Origin: Halothiobacillus neapolitanus
GTDB lineage: Bacteria; Pseudomonadota; Gammaproteobacteria; Halothiobacillales; Halothiobacillaceae
Assembly: GCA_020722165.1 (NCBI GenBank)
Contig: DYLI01000009.1
Location: forward strand, 8,697 to 14,110
Length of the DNA stretch: 5,414 bases
Direction of reading: 5' to 3'
Both the position numbers and the translations under genes were made by a program. Every line of letters begins with the position of its first letter. The stretch's first letter is position 1. Of this stretch, positions 4,966 through 5,414 are shown piece by piece. The notes beneath the pieces are model-generated. The model was not told the DNA's origin, made no database searches, and worked only from the letters and a program-made list of their open reading frames with translations.

Positions 4966-5414
4966 ATGTCTGACTCACGCGCCTATGTTGGGCTGGTTTT
5001 ACTTATTGCCGGGGTCACCGGGTATCGGGCGCTGGTGCTGGCCACGGCGGATGTTGGTTTGTACGTTGATGAGGCGTATTACTGGGGCTGGGCGCAGCAG
5101 CTTGATTGGGGTTATTACTCCAAGCCGCCGATGATTGCCGCGTTAATCGCTTTCACCACCAGCCTGTGCGGAAATGGCGTGTTTTGCGTCAAGTCGGGGG
5201 CGCTGCTGGTGTACCCGATTACCACTTGGCTGGTGTTTCGCCTTGGGCAGGTGTTGTTTGATGCGCGGGTCGGGCTGTGGGCGGCGGCGCTGTTTTTGCT
5301 GATGCCCGGCGTGGCCTTGTCCAACTTGATTATTTCCACCGATGTGCTGCTGCTGCTGTTTTGGGCGTGGGGCATGTTGGCCTTGGTGCGTGCGCTGGAA
5401 ACGAATGCTTGGCG
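4966..5414 (+). CDS. PMT_2-type membrane glycosyltransferase (GT39/GT83-like; 5' part, runs off right edge)
   Basis: The first 149 codons of a polytopic inner-membrane protein are present and the frame is open to the edge. It belongs to the same superfamily as the ArnT-like protein at 373-1926 but to another subgroup. A first membrane helix (about 8-28) leads to a periplasmic loop with YVDEAYYWGWAQ (33-44), including D35 and E36, then LDWGYYSKPPMIA (46-58) with K53. Helices around 76-94, 103-121 and 123-141 follow, and STDVLLL (124-130) has D126. K53 to D126 is 73 residues, the same as K63 to D136 in the other enzyme. Such proteins use polyprenyl-phosphate sugars to modify lipids, glycans or proteins outside the membrane; the substrate is unknown. 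The ATG at 4966 has only a weak Shine-Dalgarno. An in-frame GTG at 4948, preceded 7 nt upstream by TGGA (4937-4940), would add six residues and is a real alternative. TGA at 4933-4935 limits the frame. Confidence 0.85.
   Translation, partial: MSDSRAYVGLVLLIAGVTGYRALVLATADVGLYVDEAYYWGWAQQLDWGYYSKPPMIAALIAFTTSLCGNGVFCVKSGALLVYPITTWLVFRLGQVLFDARVGLWAAALFLLMPGVALSNLIISTDVLLLLFWAWGMLALVRALETNAW

Noticed and set aside
5347..5358. (CTG)4 run as a phase-variable repeat
   Set aside because: Four in-frame Leu codons within a membrane helix are ordinary, and length change in units of three would not switch the gene off.
5115..5375. An 86-codon minus-strand frame opposite the second glycosyltransferase
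   Set aside because: The plus strand here encodes a continuous PMT-type sequence with conserved motifs. The minus frame has low-complexity Ser/Asn/Thr content and no recognisable feature.

Overview
The window looks like ordinary chromosome of a Gram-negative proteobacterium, most likely a betaproteobacterium. The reasons are an aconitase of the AcnB type, an OpgG/MdoG-type periplasmic glucan protein, two lipid-linked-sugar glycosyltransferases of the ArnT/PMT type, a proteobacterial tRNA-Pro(GGG) with encoded CCA, and moderately GC-rich codon use. A more exact assignment would be guesswork.

Layout. On the minus strand, an ArnT-like membrane glycosyltransferase (373-1926) is followed after 4 nt by the 5' end of an OpgG-family gene that runs off the left edge (1-368). 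They look like one translationally coupled operon. A 99-nt divergent intergenic region (1927-2025) carries a short inverted repeat and a sigma-54-like element pointing toward aconitase. On the plus strand come acnB (complete, true start 2026, stop ending 4587) and a short spacer with a 12-nt-periodic repeat and a small hairpin. Then come a well-formed tRNA promoter, tRNA-Pro(GGG) (4675-4751) and a rho-independent terminator (4763-4795). After about 170 nt without a gene, a second, different PMT-type glycosyltransferase starts near 4966 and runs off the right edge.

How the parts relate. acnB is central metabolism (citrate to isocitrate) and tRNA-Pro is translation; neither is obviously tied to the flanking genes. 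Both outer modules concern the cell envelope. The ArnT-like enzyme and the OpgG-family protein are probably made together and both act at or beyond the inner membrane. That makes modification of a periplasmic glucan or other envelope glycan by a lipid-linked sugar the most interesting hypothesis here. No mobile element, CRISPR array or phage gene is visible, and I see no clearly novel system. The items worth a second look are the ArnT-like/OpgG coupling, the sigma-54-like acnB promoter, the shortened swivel-domain loop of AcnB, and the anticodon arm of the tRNA.
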